Shown: positions 16,412 to 25,287 of the stretch, piece by piece
Layout: each line of letters opens with the position of its first letter
Numbering within the stretch: the stretch's first letter is position 1
Assembly (NCBI RefSeq): GCF_050485565.1
Contig: NZ_JBJHBQ010000005.1
Location: 124,001-188,000 of the forward strand
Direction: 5' to 3'
Source: Glycocaulis sp050485565
GTDB lineage: Bacteria; Pseudomonadota; Alphaproteobacteria; Caulobacterales; Maricaulaceae
Length of the DNA: 64,000 bases
The notes under the pieces: generated by a model
The model's input: only the letters and a program-made list of their open reading frames with translations
The model's database searches: none
Told to the model about the DNA's origin: nothing
Position numbers and translations under genes: made by a program

Positions 16412-17736
16412 TTCCCGTTTGCTCCTACCAAATGGATATTCTCGCCGGGCACCAGGCGGTATGGCGGTTTGGGCTCTCTGGTTTCACCCCCGACCATCAA
16501 CCCGCTCAGATAATCCGGACCGATAGCCAGCCAGCCGGGCAGCGCGACCGCGTCATGGCAATCCTCAACCGCCAGCAGCTGGCGCCGGGCAGCAATCTTT
16601 CCGGCCAGCGCGGCAATACCTGCGCACTGGCGCACGAACATCTCAGCCGTGGCCGGAGCAGTTATCGAGAAGATGTCGACCTGGGAGTCGTTAAAGCGCT
16701 CAAGGCGGACGGTGCGCGGGTCGATACGCACCATGATATGCCGGGTGAGAGTGCGTGCCAGCCGGCACACCTCGGTCAGACTGCCCATCGGCGCATCCAT
16801 GTCAGCACCGAGGATATACAACACCAGGGCAGACCGCGCCTTGTCGTCCAGCGTGTTGACCGCCGCCAAGTAGGGCAGGCGATATTTGACCGTCACCAGC
16901 GTCTCGAAATGCACAGGGACGGCAAGGGCGCTTGGGGTTCCCTTGTCCCGGGCGGTTTTCCAGGCTGCGGCAGCCGCCAGCAGCACATTGCGATCAAACT
17001 CCATGCGCATCGCCCCGCCCCCTTCGCTGGGCGAGAGGGCGTGTCCGCGCACCAGCGGCCCGTCCCCGCGCATCCGTCCGACCGGGTGCACGAGGTTGAG
17101 GGCCGCGAACCCCGTCGCCGATGCCCAGACCGGTTCAAAGCGTAGCTCAAACGGGGGCAGCCGCACCGGTTCGCGCGGCCGGGGAGGCGGTATGGGCTGA
17201 AGGTCCGCACCCAGATCAACGCCATCGTCCTCACCAGCGGCTTCATAGGCTTGTGCAGCGGCGTCCAGCGGACCGGACTGAATGCCGCCAAGCAGATCGG
17301 ACAGAGCGATGTCGATGGTCTCAGCGTGCAGCTCCAAGCCGGCAAGATAATCAGTGCCAAGGAAAAAGGCCTTCAGCTCGATCTCTATGCGGCGGGTGAA
17401 GGCTTCTGCTTCTTCTGCCCGCGACGGACCAGGCAGCACGATAAAGCCATTGGCGGCGCGTAATATGAGGTCGTCTGACCCGATACGTTTGGAGATGAAC
17501 TGCTCGCACGTATCGAAAATGCGCTCCTTTACACGCGGCCACTTCTCTTTGTATTGCGCTTCAAGCACATCCAGATTGATGAGCTGGAGTTGTGTGGTCT
17601 CCAGCTGGGCGGCTTCCTTCAGCTTGGGGCGGAAGCGGGCCAGCGTAGAAAGAACTGACATCACATCACTTGCACGGAGACGCGGGCTGTTCGCGCTCCT
17701 GACGTGAATTAGAATATTCTCGGCATCAAACTTCAA
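16408..17736 (-). CDS. Degenerate GGDEF/EAL-like protein, partner of BLUF protein
   Basis: A 442-residue soluble protein with no database-grade motif visible. Residues about 60-140 look like a GGDEF-fold remnant (ISKRIGSDDLILRAANGFIV) without the GGDEF catalytic loop. After a proline-rich linker (about 180-200), residues 200-430 resemble an EAL fold: FELRFEPVW at the start and LPGWLAIGPDYLSG near the end, like the last strand of EAL domains. The ExL catalytic motif and metal ligands are not seen, so cyclic-di-GMP turnover is unlikely and a binding or protein-interaction role is more probable. It overlaps the BLUF gene by 4 bases. The domain call is tentative. Confidence 0.55.
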   Translation of the reverse strand: MKFDAENILIHVRSANSPRLRASDVMSVLSTLARFRPKLKEAAQLETTQLQLINLDVLEAQYKEKWPRVKERIFDTCEQFISKRIGSDDLILRAANGFIVLPGPSRAEEAEAFTRRIEIELKAFFLGTDYLAGLELHAETIDIALSDLLGGIQSGPLDAAAQAYEAAGEDDGVDLGADLQPIPPPRPREPVRLPPFELRFEPVWASATGFAALNLVHPVGRMRGDGPLVRGHALSPSEGGGAMRMEFDRNVLLAAAAAWKTARDKGTPSALAVPVHFETLVTVKYRLPYLAAVNTLDDKARSALVLYILGADMDAPMGSLTEVCRLARTLTRHIMVRIDPRTVRLERFNDSQVDIFSITAPATAEMFVRQCAGIAALAGKIAARRQLLAVEDCHDAVALPGWLAIGPDYLSGLMVGGETREPKPPYRLVPGENIHLVGANGK

Positions 17737-17929
17737 ACTCCAAGCAAACAGATAGTTAACCGGGCGCTATGCTTTGTACATTGTTCATAGGCGTGATGGC
17801 GCGCAATAGCTGTACCTGACGGCGCGCGGCGTCTTGCTACCGTGCGCGAGAGCACGACATGAACGTACGTTCGTGCCTATTGCGGTTCGCAGGGGCGTTT
17901 TGCGCCCATTTGGGCTTCTCTTTTGCACC

Positions 17930-17995
17930 GGAGAGGCATAAGTGTCGATTATCCAGGCAAGTGCCGTGGTGGCGCTCACGATAAACCTGCCCTGA
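17930..17995 (+). promoter_or_regulatory. Candidate leader peptide and ribosome binding site upstream of sucA
   Basis: GGAGAGG (17930-17936) lies 5 bases before GTG 17942, which opens an 18-codon frame ending at TGA 17993-17995 (predicted peptide MSIIQASAVVALTINLP). The stop codon overlaps the purine-rich site used by sucA (ATG 18005). A 12-bp palindrome GAACGTACGTTC lies further upstream at 17861-17872. Regulation of sucA by this leader is an inference. Confidence 0.4.
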
Positions 17996-18004
17996 AGGGC
18001 CAAG

Positions 18005-20989
18005 ATGACCGACGCTCGCTCCTCGACCAACCAGACCTTCCTCGACACCTCCTTCCTGTTCGGCACCAACGCCATCTATCTGGAGGACATGGCTGCGCGC
18101 TATGCCACCGACCCGGCATCGGTTCCCGCCAGCTGGCGCAAATTCTTCGATGCTGTCGGCGATGAGGCGGCCAACGCAAAACAGGCCGCCAAAGGGCCGG
18201 GCTGGAAGCGCGATGGCTGGCCACGCAAAACCAATGGCGAGATGGTCCAGGCGCTGGGCGATATCGAGAGCGTGGTGCCAAGCCTGCCTGAAAAGGTAGC
18301 GGCGCGCATGGGCGATACGGCCGCGCCCGCCGATGTGCATTCAGCCGTAAAGGACAGCATTTCGGCGATCATGCTGATCCGCGCCTACCGCATGCGCGGG
18401 CATCTGGCGGCTGATCTTGATCCGCTGAATCTGAGCGAGCGCGAACCGCAGCCCGAGCTGGAGCCGGAAAGCTACGGATTTGGCGAGGCCGATCTCGACC
18501 GCGAGATCTTCATCAATGGCTATCTCGGCCTTGAGACCGCCACCATCCGCCAGATTCTCGACATCCTCAAACGCACCTATTGCGGCACGTTCGGCGTGGA
18601 GTTCATGCACATCTCCAACCCGGAGGAGAAAGCCTGGCTGCAGGAGCGTATCGAGGGCCCTGACAAGGAAATCGCGTTCTCGAAGAACGGCAAGCAGGCC
18701 ATTTTGCGCAAGCTGGTCGAGACCGAGGCGTTCGAGCGCTTCCTGCACAAGCGCTATCCCGGCACAAAGCGCTTTGGCATTGATGGCGGCGAGTCCATGG
18801 TCCCGGCGCTGGAGCAGATCATCAAGCGCGGCGGCGCCATGGGGGTTAGCGACATCATTGTCGGCATGCCCCACCGCGGCCGCCTCAACGTGCTGGCCGC
18901 CGTCATGGGCAAGCCCTACCACGTCATCTTCCACGAGTTTCAGGGCGGCTCGACCATTGGCGAGGACGAGTTCTCCTCTGGCGATGTGAAATACCATCTG
19001 GGTTCGTCGTCCACGCGCGAGTTCGATGGCAACACGGTCAATCTGTCGCTGACGGCCAATCCCTCCCACCTCGAAGCGGTTGATCCGGTCGTGCTGGGCA
19101 AGGCGCGCGCCAAGATGACCAAATACCAGGTGCAGACCGGAGAGCCATCCGCTCACAAGGTCCTGCCGCTTCTGCTGCACGGCGATGCCGCCTTTGCCGG
19201 ACAGGGCATCGTGGCCGAGTGCTTTGGCCTGTCCGGCCTGCGCGGACACCGCACGGGTGGGGCGGTCCATTTCATCGTCAACAACCAGATCGGCTTCACC
19301 ACCGATCCGCGCGACAGCCGTTCCTCGCCCTACCCGTCTGACGTGGCGCTGATGGTGCAGGCACCGATTTTCCATGTGAACGGGGACGATCCCGAAGCGG
19401 TAGTGTTTGCGGCGAAAGTGGCCGCCGAGTACCGGCAGACCTTCGGCAAGGATGTCGTCATCGACATGTTCTGCTATCGCCGCTTTGGCCACAATGAGGG
19501 CGATGACCCGTCCTTCACCCAGCCGCAAATGTACAAGGCGATCGCCGGCCACCCGACCACCCGCGAACTCTATACGCGCCGCCTGACCGACGAAGGCGTG
19601 GTGACCGCTGAAGAGGTCGATGGCTGGGTAGCTGAGCTCGAAGCCTTCCTCGATGACGAGTTTGAGCTGGGCAAATCCTACAAGGCCAACAAGGCCGACT
19701 GGCTGGACGGCGTCTGGTCTGGCCTTGGCCTGCCGGACGAGGACGACCGGCGCGGCCAGACGGCTGTCGATATAGACACGCTAAAAGCGGTCGGGACAGC
19801 GATGACGCGCATCCCGGACGGCTACAACATCCACAAGACCCTCAACCGCGTCATCAATGGCCGGCGCGAGGCGATTGAAAAAGGCGAAGGCATCGACTGG
19901 GCCACGGCCGAACATCTCGCCTTCGGCACGCTTCTCATCGAAGGCTTCCCTGTGCGCCTTTCGGGGCAGGATTGCGGACGCGGCACGTTTTCCCAGCGCC
20001 ACTCCCATCTGATCGATCAGGAGACACAGGAGCGCCATACCTTCCTCAATCATCTGAGTGAGGATCAGGCGCGCTACGAAGTGATCGATTCCATGCTGTC
20101 GGAAGAGGCCGTGCTTGGCTTCGAGTATGGATATTCACTCTCCGCGCCGAACACGCTCGTCATGTGGGAAGCCCAGTTTGGTGATTTCACCAATGGCGCG
20201 CAGGTCATCATCGACCAGTTCATTTCATCATCCGAGCGCAAATGGCTGCGCATGTCCGGCCTCGTCATGCTTCTGCCGCACGGCTATGAGGGTCAGGGAC
20301 CCGAACACTCCTCGGCCCGGCTGGAGCGCTTCCTGCAGCAATGCGCCGAAGACAATATGCAGGTCGCCAACTGCTCCACGCCTGCCAACTATTTCCATAT
20401 CCTGCGCCGCCAGATCCACCGCGGCTTCCGCAAGCCGCTGGTGATAATGACGCCCAAATCCCTGCTGCGTCACAAGCGCTGCGTGTCCGATCTCACCGAG
20501 TTCGGTCCCGGCTCCTCCTTCCACCGCGTCCTGTGGGATGATGGCGATCAGAGCGTGCGCAAGGACCGCGGCGAGTTCGCCGCCCCGCGCGCCAAACCGC
20601 TGGCCGCCGACAAGGATATCCGCCGCGTCGTGCTGTGCTCAGGCAAGGTCTATTACGATCTGCTCGAAGCGCGCGAGAACAAGGGGCTGAACGATGTCTA
20701 TCTGCTCCGTGTCGAGCAGTTCTACCCCTTCCCGGCGAAATCCATCATCGACGAGCTCAAACGCTTCCCCGATGCCGACATTGTCTGGTGCCAGGAAGAA
20801 CCGAAAAACATGGGCGGCTGGACCTTCGTGGAACCCTATCTGGAGTTCTGCCTTGAAAAGGTGGGCGGCAAATCCAAGCGCCCGCGCTATGTGGGCCGTT
20901 CCCCTTCCGCCTCCACCGCGACAGGGCTGCTCTCGCGCCACCAGGCCCAGCAGAAAGCCCTCGTTGACGAAGCCCTCGCCAAAGACTGA
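18005..20989 (+). CDS. sucA: 2-oxoglutarate dehydrogenase E1 component
   Basis: Thiamine diphosphate-dependent E1 of 994 residues, typical for alphaproteobacteria. The N-terminal segment (QTFLDTSFLFGTNAIYLEDM) binds the E2 core. Thiamine-binding and active-site stretches include GMPHRGRLNVL, GDAAFAGQGIVAE and VNNQIGFTTDPR. The C-terminal domain has GYEGQGPEHSSARLERFLQ and WCQEEPKNMGGW. It decarboxylates 2-oxoglutarate and passes the succinyl group to the lipoyl arm of SucB. It lies 32 bases upstream of sucB. A candidate leader peptide precedes it. Confidence 0.97.
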   Translation: MTDARSSTNQTFLDTSFLFGTNAIYLEDMAARYATDPASVPASWRKFFDAVGDEAANAKQAAKGPGWKRDGWPRKTNGEMVQALGDIESVVPSLPEKVAARMGDTAAPADVHSAVKDSISAIMLIRAYRMRGHLAADLDPLNLSEREPQPELEPESYGFGEADLDREIFINGYLGLETATIRQILDILKRTYCGTFGVEFMHISNPEEKAWLQERIEGPDKEIAFSKNGKQAILRKLVETEAFERFLHKRYPGTKRFGIDGGESMVPALEQIIKRGGAMGVSDIIVGMPHRGRLNVLAAVMGKPYHVIFHEFQGGSTIGEDEFSSGDVKYHLGSSSTREFDGNTVNLSLTANPSHLEAVDPVVLGKARAKMTKYQVQTGEPSAHKVLPLLLHGDAAFAGQGIVAECFGLSGLRGHRTGGAVHFIVNNQIGFTTDPRDSRSSPYPSDVALMVQAPIFHVNGDDPEAVVFAAKVAAEYRQTFGKDVVIDMFCYRRFGHNEGDDPSFTQPQMYKAIAGHPTTRELYTRRLTDEGVVTAEEVDGWVAELEAFLDDEFELGKSYKANKADWLDGVWSGLGLPDEDDRRGQTAVDIDTLKAVGTAMTRIPDGYNIHKTLNRVINGRREAIEKGEGIDWATAEHLAFGTLLIEGFPVRLSGQDCGRGTFSQRHSHLIDQETQERHTFLNHLSEDQARYEVIDSMLSEEAVLGFEYGYSLSAPNTLVMWEAQFGDFTNGAQVIIDQFISSSERKWLRMSGLVMLLPHGYEGQGPEHSSARLERFLQQCAEDNMQVANCSTPANYFHILRRQIHRGFRKPLVIMTPKSLLRHKRCVSDLTEFGPGSSFHRVLWDDGDQSVRKDRGEFAAPRAKPLAADKDIRRVVLCSGKVYYDLLEARENKGLNDVYLLRVEQFYPFPAKSIIDELKRFPDADIVWCQEEPKNMGGWTFVEPYLEFCLEKVGGKSKRPRYVGRSPSASTATGLLSRHQAQQKALVDEALAKD

Positions 20990-21021
20990 CCCCTCTCACA
21001 CCCGATCTGGATGACCGTATC

Positions 21022-22557
21022 ATGAGCGCAATCACCGTCCCCACCCTTGGCGAATCCGTTTCCGAAGCAACGGTTGGAAGCTGGCTGGTCTCTGAAGGTC
21101 AGGCCGTGAAGAAAGACGATGTCCTGGTGGAGCTGGAAACCGACAAGGTGTCGGTCGAGGTGCGCGCCGAGGAAGACGGGGTCATCACCGCCATAAGCGC
21201 CAAAGAGGGCGATACAGTCGAGATTGGCGCTACCCTCGCCGAGTTCGAGGCCGGCAGCTCTGGCGGAAAATCTGCCGAACCGAAAAAGGCCGACAAGAAG
21301 GAAGAGGCGCCCAAATCCGAAGCCAAGGCTGAGAGCAAGGACAGCAAGTCGTCAGGCAAGGGCGGATCGCTGACCGAGGCCAAGGTGCCGGTCATGGGCG
21401 AGAGCGTTGCCGAAGGCACGGTCGGCAACTGGCTGGTGAAAGTCGGCGATAGCGTCAGCGTCGACCAGCCGCTGATGGAGATCGAGACCGACAAGGTGGC
21501 CGTGGAAGTGCCTTCACCCGTCGCTGGCGTGCTGGAAGAAGCCCTCGTCAAGGAAGGCGACAGCGTGGAGCCGGGCCAGGTCGTGGCTAAAATCCGCGAA
21601 GGCGCGTCTGGCGGCGCGGCGAAATCGGACAGCAAGGCCGAAGCCCCCAAGGCTGATGCCAAGTCATCTGACGATGTGAAGGCGATGCCGTCTGCCCAGC
21701 GCGTAGCCGCCGAAAACAAGGTCGATCTGTCGACGATTGAAGGCACCGGCAAGGATGGCCGCGTGACCAAGGGCGATGCGCTCAAAGCCGTCGAGCAGGG
21801 CGCACGCGCGCCGGAACCTGCGGCTGTCACCCAGCAATCGGCCCCGCGCGAAACCGGCGAGCGCGAAGAGCGCGTGAAAATGACCCGCCTGCGCCAGACC
21901 ATCGCGCGCCGCCTGAAGGAAGCGCAGAACTCCGCCGCCATGCTGACCACGTATAACGAGGCGGACATGAGCGCGATCATGGCGCTGCGCAAGGAAATCC
22001 AGGACGATTTCACCGCCAAGCACGGCATCAAGCTCGGCTTTATGAGCTTCTTCGTGAAGGCGTGTGTCGCCGCGCTGCAGGACATCCCGGCGGTCAATGC
22101 CGAGATCGACGGCACCGACATCATCTACAAGAATTACTACGATATCGGCGTGGCGGTCGGCACTGATCGCGGCCTTGTCGTGCCGGTGGTGCGCGATTGC
22201 GACCAGAAATCGCTGGCCGGTATCGAGAAGGGCATCATGGACCTTGGCAAGCGCGCCCGCGACGGCCAGCTCGGCCTTGAGGACATGCAAGGCGCGACCT
22301 TCACCATCTCCAATGGCGGCGTCTATGGCTCGCTGATGAGCTCGCCCATCCTTAACGCGCCCCAGTCCGGCATTCTGGGCATGCACAAGATTCAGGACCG
22401 CCCCGTAGCCGTGAACGGCCAGGTGGTGATCCGCCCGATGATGTATCTGGCGCTCTCCTATGACCACCGCATCGTGGACGGCAAGGAAGCCGTCACCTTC
22501 CTGGTGCGCGTGAAGGAGAGCCTTGAGAAGCCCGAACGCCTGCTGCTGGATATCTAG
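21022..22557 (+). CDS. sucB: 2-oxoglutarate dehydrogenase E2 component with two lipoyl domains
   Basis: Dihydrolipoyllysine succinyltransferase, 511 residues, about 100 longer than common one-lipoyl SucB. Two lipoyl domains are visible, with lipoylated lysines in ETDKVSVEV (near residue 43) and ETDKVAVEV (near 160). They are joined by lysine/alanine/serine-rich linkers. The peripheral-subunit-binding domain follows at about 225-260 (MPSAQRVAAENKVDLSTIEG). The catalytic domain occupies about 280-511 with SYDHRIVDGKEAVTF containing the active-site histidine. It transfers succinyl groups to CoA. The stop overlaps the next (minus-strand) gene by 4 bases. Confidence 0.96.
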   Translation: MSAITVPTLGESVSEATVGSWLVSEGQAVKKDDVLVELETDKVSVEVRAEEDGVITAISAKEGDTVEIGATLAEFEAGSSGGKSAEPKKADKKEEAPKSEAKAESKDSKSSGKGGSLTEAKVPVMGESVAEGTVGNWLVKVGDSVSVDQPLMEIETDKVAVEVPSPVAGVLEEALVKEGDSVEPGQVVAKIREGASGGAAKSDSKAEAPKADAKSSDDVKAMPSAQRVAAENKVDLSTIEGTGKDGRVTKGDALKAVEQGARAPEPAAVTQQSAPRETGEREERVKMTRLRQTIARRLKEAQNSAAMLTTYNEADMSAIMALRKEIQDDFTAKHGIKLGFMSFFVKACVAALQDIPAVNAEIDGTDIIYKNYYDIGVAVGTDRGLVVPVVRDCDQKSLAGIEKGIMDLGKRARDGQLGLEDMQGATFTISNGGVYGSLMSSPILNAPQSGILGMHKIQDRPVAVNGQVVIRPMMYLALSYDHRIVDGKEAVTFLVRVKESLEKPERLLLDI

Positions 22558-23057
22558 CCGCGAAGCGGGGGCACCAGCCCCAGCGCCCGCCAGAGAAACG
22601 CTATCGACAGCCCTGTTACCAGCAGGGCTGTCACCATGGCATCATCGCCAACGCGTATGATGAGGGCGGCAAGGCCGAGCCCGGCAATGACCGCGATCAG
22701 CCCCCTGATAATATGGCCTTGTGAGCGGGTGGCATTGGCGATGAACAAAGCCGTGATGACAGCAAGACCGATCAGCGCGCCAGCGGGCAGGTCTGCGCCA
22801 TTGGCACCCAGCGTCACCATCAGGCTGAGGCCGTAAAATCCGGCCAGGCCGGCGCTAAGCGCCACCAGTGTCCAGCGGACCCCGGCCATGGCCCACAACG
22901 CCGCGCGATGGCGCGGGCGGTTATGGTCGGAGACAAAGAGCCGCCCCGAAAGCCGGGCATTGGCCGTGCCGCGTTTGCGGTCTTCGGGATGGTGAAGCAC
23001 CTCGAACAGGGCCGCAGCCGCGAGGCCGGACGCCAGCGATATCAGAAACGTTTCCAA
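22554..23057 (-). CDS. Hypothetical membrane protein
   Basis: A 167-residue protein with five or six hydrophobic helices and a short polar region (about residues 22-50, containing HHPEDRKRG and FVSDHNRPRHR). The TTG at 23055-23057 is chosen because an AGGA sequence lies a few bases upstream; a longer frame begins at another TTG (23129) without a good site. No family is recognised. It lies on the opposite strand between sucB and lpdA, overlapping the sucB stop by 4 bases. Confidence 0.6.
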   Translation of the reverse strand: METFLISLASGLAAAALFEVLHHPEDRKRGTANARLSGRLFVSDHNRPRHRAALWAMAGVRWTLVALSAGLAGFYGLSLMVTLGANGADLPAGALIGLAVITALFIANATRSQGHIIRGLIAVIAGLGLAALIIRVGDDAMVTALLVTGLSIAFLWRALGLVPPLRG

Positions 23058-23276
23058 GCAGTCCTGTCCCTTTAGCCCGCTAAGAGCCCCCCGCTCGTGG
23101 ATCAAAAGCCAGACCGGCGCGCGGATCAAGCCCTGATGCTGGGCGTGAAGGCATGCGAGGCGGCATGACAGGCATGCAGGCAGATGCGATTGACGCGCCG
23201 CGCTGCTTGGCTAGGTTGCGGTTAAACGCGCCCGGACCCCTCCCCCCTTCCCATCCGCCGGGCCGGAGGACATCGC

Positions 23277-24680
23277 ATGGCTGACACGTATGACGTTGTA
23301 ATCATTGGCGGCGGGCCGGGTGGCTATAATTGCGCGATCCGCGCCGGACAGCTGGGCCTGAAGACCGCCATTATCGAGATGCGCAAGACGCTGGGCGGCA
23401 CCTGCCTGAATGTCGGCTGCATCCCCTCCAAGGCGCTGCTGCATGCCTCCGAGCTTTACGAGATGGCCAATAGCGAGTTTGCCGGCATGGGTATAGGCAC
23501 CGGCAAGATCACGCTCAATCTGGAAAAGATGATGGAGCAGAAGGCCGACGCTGTGACGGGCCTGACCAAGGGCGTGGCCGGCCTGATGAAGAAGAACAAG
23601 GTCGATCATTTCCACGGCAAGGGCCGCATCGCCGGCAAGGGCAAGGTCGTGATCGCGCTGGAAGACGGCTCGGAAAAGACGTTGGAGACGAAGAACATCG
23701 TCATCGCGACGGGTTCGGAAGTAACCCCGCTGCCGGGCGTGGAGATCGACGAAAAGCAGATCGTCTCCTCCACCGGAGCGCTGGAGCTGGACAGCGTTCC
23801 GGGCAAGCTGATCCTCATCGGCGCGGGCGTGATCGGTCTGGAACTGGGCTCGGTATGGCGGCGTCTGGGGTCGCAAGTGACCGTGGTGGAATATCTCGAC
23901 CGGGTGCTGCCCACCATGGATGGCGAGATTTCCAAACAGGCCAAACGCCTGTTTGAAAAGCAGGGCATGATCTTCAAGCTGTCGCGCAAGGTGACCGGCG
24001 TCGAGAAGGACGGCAAGGCGCTCAAAGTAACGACCGAGGCCGCCAGCGGCGGCGAGGAAGAGGTGCTGGACGCCGATGTGGTGCTGGTCTGCATCGGGCG
24101 TCGTCCTTATACGGACGGTCTGGGGCTTGAGACGGTGGGCATCGAGGCCGACAAACGCGGCTTCATCCCCAACGAGCACTTCAAAACCTCGGCAGATGGC
24201 ATCTGGGTGATCGGCGATACGACACATGGTCCGATGCTGGCCCACAAGGCCGAAGACGATGGCACGGCCTGCGCCGAGCTGATCGCGGGCAAGCCGGGCC
24301 ATGTGAACTATCTGGCCACGCCCAGCGTCGTTTATACGCGCCCCGAGATTGCCAGTGTCGGCTATACCGAGGAGCAGCTCAAAGAGATGGGCCGCGAATA
24401 CAAGGTGGGCAAATTCCCCTTCATGGCCAATAGCCGCGCGCGCACCAATCACGATACGGACGGTTTCGTGAAAATCCTGGCCGACGCGAAGACCGATGAA
24501 ATCCTTGGCGGCCACATTATGGGTCCGCACGCAGGCGAGATGATCGGCGAGATTGCGCTGGCCATGGAGTTCCGCGCGGCATCCGAAGACATTGCCCGCA
24601 CCAGCCACGCCCACCCCACACTGTCGGAAGCCATCCGCCAGGCCGCCATGGGGGTGGAAGGCTGGACCATGCAGATGTAG
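23277..24680 (+). CDS. lpdA: Dihydrolipoyl dehydrogenase (E3)
   Basis: FAD-dependent disulfide oxidoreductase, 467 residues. It has the FAD dinucleotide motif VIIGGGPGGYNCAIRAGQ, the redox-active pair in GGTCLNVGCIPSKAL, the NAD motif IGAGVIGLELGSVW, and the C-terminal catalytic HAHPTLSEA (histidine and glutamate). It re-oxidises the lipoyl arms of 2-oxoglutarate dehydrogenase and can serve other lipoyl complexes. The gene lies about 720 bases after sucB, beyond an opposite-strand membrane protein, so it probably has its own promoter. Confidence 0.97.
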   Translation: MADTYDVVIIGGGPGGYNCAIRAGQLGLKTAIIEMRKTLGGTCLNVGCIPSKALLHASELYEMANSEFAGMGIGTGKITLNLEKMMEQKADAVTGLTKGVAGLMKKNKVDHFHGKGRIAGKGKVVIALEDGSEKTLETKNIVIATGSEVTPLPGVEIDEKQIVSSTGALELDSVPGKLILIGAGVIGLELGSVWRRLGSQVTVVEYLDRVLPTMDGEISKQAKRLFEKQGMIFKLSRKVTGVEKDGKALKVTTEAASGGEEEVLDADVVLVCIGRRPYTDGLGLETVGIEADKRGFIPNEHFKTSADGIWVIGDTTHGPMLAHKAEDDGTACAELIAGKPGHVNYLATPSVVYTRPEIASVGYTEEQLKEMGREYKVGKFPFMANSRARTNHDTDGFVKILADAKTDEILGGHIMGPHAGEMIGEIALAMEFRAASEDIARTSHAHPTLSEAIRQAAMGVEGWTMQM

Positions 24681-24750
24681 TCTGGCCGCAATCCGCAACT
24701 CCCCGGCAGGGCGGCAAATGACAGCGCACGAGACCGTATCAGGAGGCCCG

Positions 24751-25287
24751 ATGTGGGCGACACCGCGCCTGCGCCTTGTTGCGCTGGACGCCGATCTGGC
24801 GCGCCTGCAGCTGGACGACAGACGGGAGTTTTTCCGTACACTGAACGTCTCACCCGAAGCGAGCTGGCCGCCAGAGCTGAACAATACTGAAAGCATGACG
24901 CAGATCCGCGACCGGCTGGCCGCAAACCCGCAAGAGGCCGGCTGGCATGGCTGGGTGTTCATCATGCGCTGGGCGGACGACGCGCCGGGCCGCCTGGTCG
25001 GTAATGGCGGATTTTTTGGCCCGCCTGACAAGGATGGCACTGTCGAAATCGGCTATTCCATGCTGCCGAGTTTTCGTGAACAGGGCCTTGCCACCGAGGC
25101 TGTACAGGGCCTGGCAGGCTGGGCGTTCAGCCAGCCGGGCGTCACCGGCATACGCGCCCACACCAGAGCGTCTGCAACCGCCTCGCGCCGTGTTCTGGAG
25201 AAAAGCGGGTTTGTCCTGACAGGTGAAGTCAACGCGCCTGAAACCGGCCAGCTCGCCGTCTATAGCCTCCAGCGCCCGGCCGGATGA
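24751..25287 (+). CDS. GNAT-family N-acetyltransferase (RimJ/RimL-like)
   Basis: A 178-residue acetyltransferase. The N terminus TPRLRLVALD, the central VGNGGFFGPPDKDGTVEIGYSM and FREQGLATEAVQGLAGWAF (acetyl-CoA pyrophosphate loop), and ASRRVLEKSGFV are typical of the RimJ/RimL group that acetylates protein N termini or small amines. ATG 24751 is preferred because AGGAGG lies 4 bases upstream; ATG 24718 in frame is a weaker choice. The stop overlaps the sirtuin start by 4 bases. Coupling of an acetyltransferase to a deacylase is suggestive of a shared acylation circuit, but the substrate is unknown. Confidence 0.85.
   Translation: MWATPRLRLVALDADLARLQLDDRREFFRTLNVSPEASWPPELNNTESMTQIRDRLAANPQEAGWHGWVFIMRWADDAPGRLVGNGGFFGPPDKDGTVEIGYSMLPSFREQGLATEAVQGLAGWAFSQPGVTGIRAHTRASATASRRVLEKSGFVLTGEVNAPETGQLAVYSLQRPAG

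Noticed and set aside
23211..25040. A 609-codon open frame opposite lpdA and the GNAT gene
   Set aside because: It covers two well-supported genes in antisense and has no recognisable domain.
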